This document shows positions 5,280-6,948 of a stretch of 6,948 bases of DNA, in pieces; the first letter of the stretch is position 1, and each line of letters begins with the position of its first letter. Both the position numbers and the translations under genes were made by a program. Below the pieces are notes generated by a model. It ran no database searches, was not told the origin of the DNA, and saw only the letters and a list, made by a program, of their open reading frames with translations. This stretch comes from an uncultured Collinsella sp. (GTDB lineage Bacteria; Actinomycetota; Coriobacteriia; Coriobacteriales; Coriobacteriaceae): positions 1-6,948 of the forward strand of contig USMH01000050.1 of assembly GCA_900555745.1 (NCBI GenBank), written 5' to 3'.

Positions 5280-5678
5280 ATGAACCTTACAGACCCGATC
5301 GCAGATATGCTTACGCGCATCCGTAACGCTAACTCTGTGAACAAGGCCACGGTCTCCATGCCGAGCAGCAAGAAGCTCGTCGAGATCGCTCGTGTTCTGC
5401 ACGAGGAGGGCTACATCGAGGGCTACGATGTCGAGGACACCGTTCCCCAGAAGACTCTGCACATCACGCTTAAGTATGGTCCCAAGAAGGCTAAGGTCAT
5501 CAACGGCATCCGCCGCATTTCCAAGCCGGGCCTGCGTAAGTACACCGGCGTTGCCGACATGCCCCGCGTCCGCGGTGGCCTTGGTACCGCCATTATTTCC
5601 ACCAGCCATGGCGTCATGACCGACCGCGATGCTCGCAAGCACAACGTCGGCGGCGAGATCATCGCTTACGTCTGGTAA
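5280..5678 (+). CDS. rpsH: 30S ribosomal protein S8
   Basis: S8 is a primary 16S rRNA-binding protein and, in E. coli, the translational repressor of the spc operon. At 132 residues it is full length. Diagnostic stretches are [17 protein letters not shown] (1-17), the mid-part [21 protein letters not shown] (64-84) and the RNA-binding C-terminus [15 protein letters not shown] (106-120) ending [12 protein letters not shown] 5280 follows AAGGAG (5267-5272) with 7 nt spacing. rplF starts 33 nt downstream. If S8 autoregulation is conserved here, its target would be sought around the rplE leader (4201-4340) or in the rplE-rpsN-rpsH spacers. Confidence 0.98.
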   Translation: MNLTDPIADMLTRIRNANSVNKATVSMPSSKKLVEIARVLHEEGYIEGYDVEDTVPQKTLHITLKYGPKKAKVINGIRRISKPGLRKYTGVADMPRVRGGLGTAIISTSHGVMTDRDARKHNVGGEIIAYVW

Positions 5679-5711
5679 TTCGCTCGGTAGGTAGAAGGAA
5701 AGGAGATCACC

Positions 5712-6248
5712 GTGTCTCGTATCGGTAATAAGCCTGTCCAGATTCCCGCCGGAGTCGAAGTGGCAGTCAACGGCAACAACGTTGTCGTCAAGGGCCCCAA
5801 GGGCCAGCTCGAGCTCGATGTCTTTGAGAAGCTCGCTATCAACGTCGAGGACAACGTCCTCACCGTTTCCCGTCCCGACGACGAGCGTGAGACCCGTGCC
5901 CGCCACGGCCTCACCCGCGCCCTCATCCACAACATGGTTGTTGGCGTTTCCGAGGGCTTCGAGAAGAAGCTCGAGCTCGCCGGCGTCGGTTACCGCGTGC
6001 AGCAGAAGGGCAAGAACCTCGAGTTCTCCCTGGGCTTCTCGCACCCCGTGATCGTCGAGGCTCCCGAGGGCATCACCTTCGAGGTTCCCGACAACACCCA
6101 CGTGAACGTCAAGGGTATCAACAAGCAGCAGGTCGGTCAGATCGCCGCTGAGATCCGCGGCCATCGTCCTCCCGAGCCTTACAAGGGCAAGGGTATCCAC
6201 TACGTTGGCGAGCACATCCGCCGCAAGCTGGGTAAGGCCGCCAAGTAG
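5712..6248 (+). CDS. rplF: 50S ribosomal protein L6
   Basis: L6 sits near the GTPase-associated region of the large subunit. The 178-residue product has both tandem L6 domains, beginning [17 protein letters not shown], with [13 protein letters not shown] (25-37), [20 protein letters not shown] (71-90), GVGYRVQ (91-97) and the signature [21 protein letters not shown] (152-172). Translation starts at GTG 5712, preceded by AAAGGAG (5699-5705) with 6 nt spacing. It follows rpsH closely and is separated from rplR by a 75-nt spacer with a hairpin. Confidence 0.98.
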   Translation: MSRIGNKPVQIPAGVEVAVNGNNVVVKGPKGQLELDVFEKLAINVEDNVLTVSRPDDERETRARHGLTRALIHNMVVGVSEGFEKKLELAGVGYRVQQKGKNLEFSLGFSHPVIVEAPEGITFEVPDNTHVNVKGINKQQVGQIAAEIRGHRPPEPYKGKGIHYVGEHIRRKLGKAAK

Positions 6249-6273
6249 TCGTAACCGACTCACTCGCATAAGA

Positions 6274-6295
6274 CCAGCACCCCGTCAGGTGCTGG
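6274..6295 (+). other. Perfect 8-bp hairpin in the rplF-rplR spacer
   Basis: CCAGCACC (6274-6281) and GGTGCTGG (6288-6295) enclose a 6-nt loop. Five T residues occur only 11 nt after the stem (6307-6311), just before the rplR ribosome site, so spacing is wrong for a classical terminator. It may be a weak attenuator or an mRNA-stability or processing element inside the operon. Confidence 0.5.
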
Positions 6296-6323
6296 CAAGA
6301 TCAACCTTTTTAGGAGTTTACGT

Positions 6324-6692
6324 ATGAACAAGCATAAGGCGAAGCTGGAAGGCCTCAAGCGTCGTCAGCGTCGTGTTCGCGGCAAGGTCTCGGGTACCTC
6401 CGAGCGTCCGCGTCTTCGCGTGACCCGTACTAACGCCAACATCTATGCCCAGATCATCGACGACAGCAAGGGCTCCAGCCTGACGCTCGTCTCTGCCTCG
6501 ACCCTCGAGGCCGAGTTCAAGGGCACCCACACCTCGAACAAGGAGGCTGCGGAGAAGGTCGGTCAGCTCGTTGGCAAGCGCGCCATCGAGGCCGGCATCA
6601 CCAAGGTCGCCTTCGATCGCGGTGGCCGTATCTACCATGGCCGCGTCAAGGCCCTCGCCGACGGTGCTCGTGCCGCCGGTCTCGAGTTCTAG
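6324..6692 (+). CDS. rplR: 50S ribosomal protein L18
   Basis: L18 binds 5S rRNA together with L5 in the central protuberance. At 122 residues it has the usual basic N-terminus ([20 protein letters not shown], 3-22), then [20 protein letters not shown] (26-45) and the conserved C-terminal [21 protein letters not shown] (96-116) ending AAGLEF. ATG 6324 follows TAGGAG (6311-6316) with 7 nt spacing. Its stop codon TAG at 6690-6692 forms part of the rpsE Shine-Dalgarno sequence, so the two genes are tightly coupled. Confidence 0.98.
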   Translation: MNKHKAKLEGLKRRQRRVRGKVSGTSERPRLRVTRTNANIYAQIIDDSKGSSLTLVSASTLEAEFKGTHTSNKEAAEKVGQLVGKRAIEAGITKVAFDRGGRIYHGRVKALADGARAAGLEF

Positions 6693-6706
6693 GAGGTATG
6701 TAGCAC

Positions 6707-6948
6707 ATGGCTCGTAATCAGAAGCAGCAGCGCGAGGCCTCCGAGTTCGAGGAGCGCGTCGTTTACATCAACCGCGTGTCGAAGACCGTCAAGGGTGGTC
6801 GTCGCATGAGCCTCGTCGCTCTCGTCGTCGTTGGCGACGGCAAGGGTAACGTCGGCGTTGGCATGGGCAAGTCCGCTGAGGTGCCCATGGCCATCTCCAA
6901 GGCGTCTCTCGATGCCAAGAAGAACATGTTCCACGTGCCGGTGACCGA
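6707..6948 (+). CDS. rpsE: 30S ribosomal protein S5, 3'-truncated by window edge
   Basis: S5 belongs to the small-subunit mRNA entry and decoding region. About 80 codons are visible, from [19 protein letters not shown] through the double-stranded-RNA-binding-like S5 N-domain ([59 protein letters not shown]). The rest (about half) lies beyond the window. AGGAGGT (6691-6697) precedes ATG 6707 by 9 nt. An ATG at 6698-6700 directly followed by TAG abuts the same Shine-Dalgarno sequence but is too close to it to compete seriously. It is the last spc-operon gene seen; rpmD and rplO would be expected next. Confidence 0.97.
   Translation, partial: MARNQKQQREASEFEERVVYINRVSKTVKGGRRMSLVALVVVGDGKGNVGVGMGKSAEVPMAISKASLDAKKNMFHVPVT

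Noticed and set aside
4956..6269. 437-codon open frame on the - strand across rpsN, rpsH and rplF
   Set aside because: It is fully antisense to three ribosomal protein genes; the Leu/Val/Asp-rich composition is the complement of their codon bias.
6698..6703. Minimal ATG-TAG open frame just before rpsE
   Set aside because: The ATG is 1 nt from the Shine-Dalgarno sequence, too close for initiation; the ATG at 6707 has proper spacing and begins a canonical S5.

Overview
GC-rich bacterial DNA. The best taxonomic guess is a high-GC Gram-positive gut anaerobe of the Coriobacteriia, Collinsella-like. This is inferred from the zinc-ribbon (type Z) S14, the ribosomal protein sequences, and the combination of YqeB/YqeC/XdhC with a hydantoinase. 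It is recognition from memory, not a search result.

Region 1 (1-1340) holds the 3' part of a D-hydantoinase/dihydropyrimidinase-type cyclic amidohydrolase on the + strand. A 31-bp perfect inverted repeat follows, lying between this gene and the convergent yqeC.

Region 2 (1338-4025) is a maturation module for selenium-dependent molybdenum hydroxylases. yqeC lies on the - strand. From a short AT-rich intergenic region it diverges from yqeB and xdhC on the + strand, which are 9 bp apart. YqeB and YqeC are markers of the labile-selenium form of molybdenum hydroxylases (xanthine dehydrogenase/purine hydroxylase type). XdhC proteins handle and insert the sulfurated molybdenum cofactor. Together with a hydantoinase this resembles the purine/urate breakdown clusters of gut anaerobes (E. 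coli ygeW-ssnA-hyuA-xdhD-yqeB-yqeC type). No structural hydroxylase subunit lies inside the window.

Region 3 (4026-4337) is a 312-bp non-coding junction. It begins with a second, slightly decayed copy of the same palindrome, so the two copies bracket the yqeC-yqeB-xdhC block. Next come an 8-bp tandem repeat, a good sigma70-type promoter candidate and a leader with a hairpin just before rplE.

Region 4 (4338-6948) is the middle of the spc ribosomal protein operon in canonical order: rplE, rpsN (type Z), rpsH, rplF, rplR and rpsE (cut by the window end). Strong Shine-Dalgarno sequences precede every gene, and there are hairpins in several spacers. The usual upstream neighbours rplN-rplX are missing; xdhC lies there instead. 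Either the spc operon is split at rplX/rplE and re-promoted, or the contig is misjoined at the repeat.

The main points of interest are the palindromic repeat pair, the split of the spc operon next to a selenium/molybdenum accessory module, and the new promoter and leader of the truncated spc operon. I found no CRISPR array, tRNA, rRNA, transposase or phage gene.
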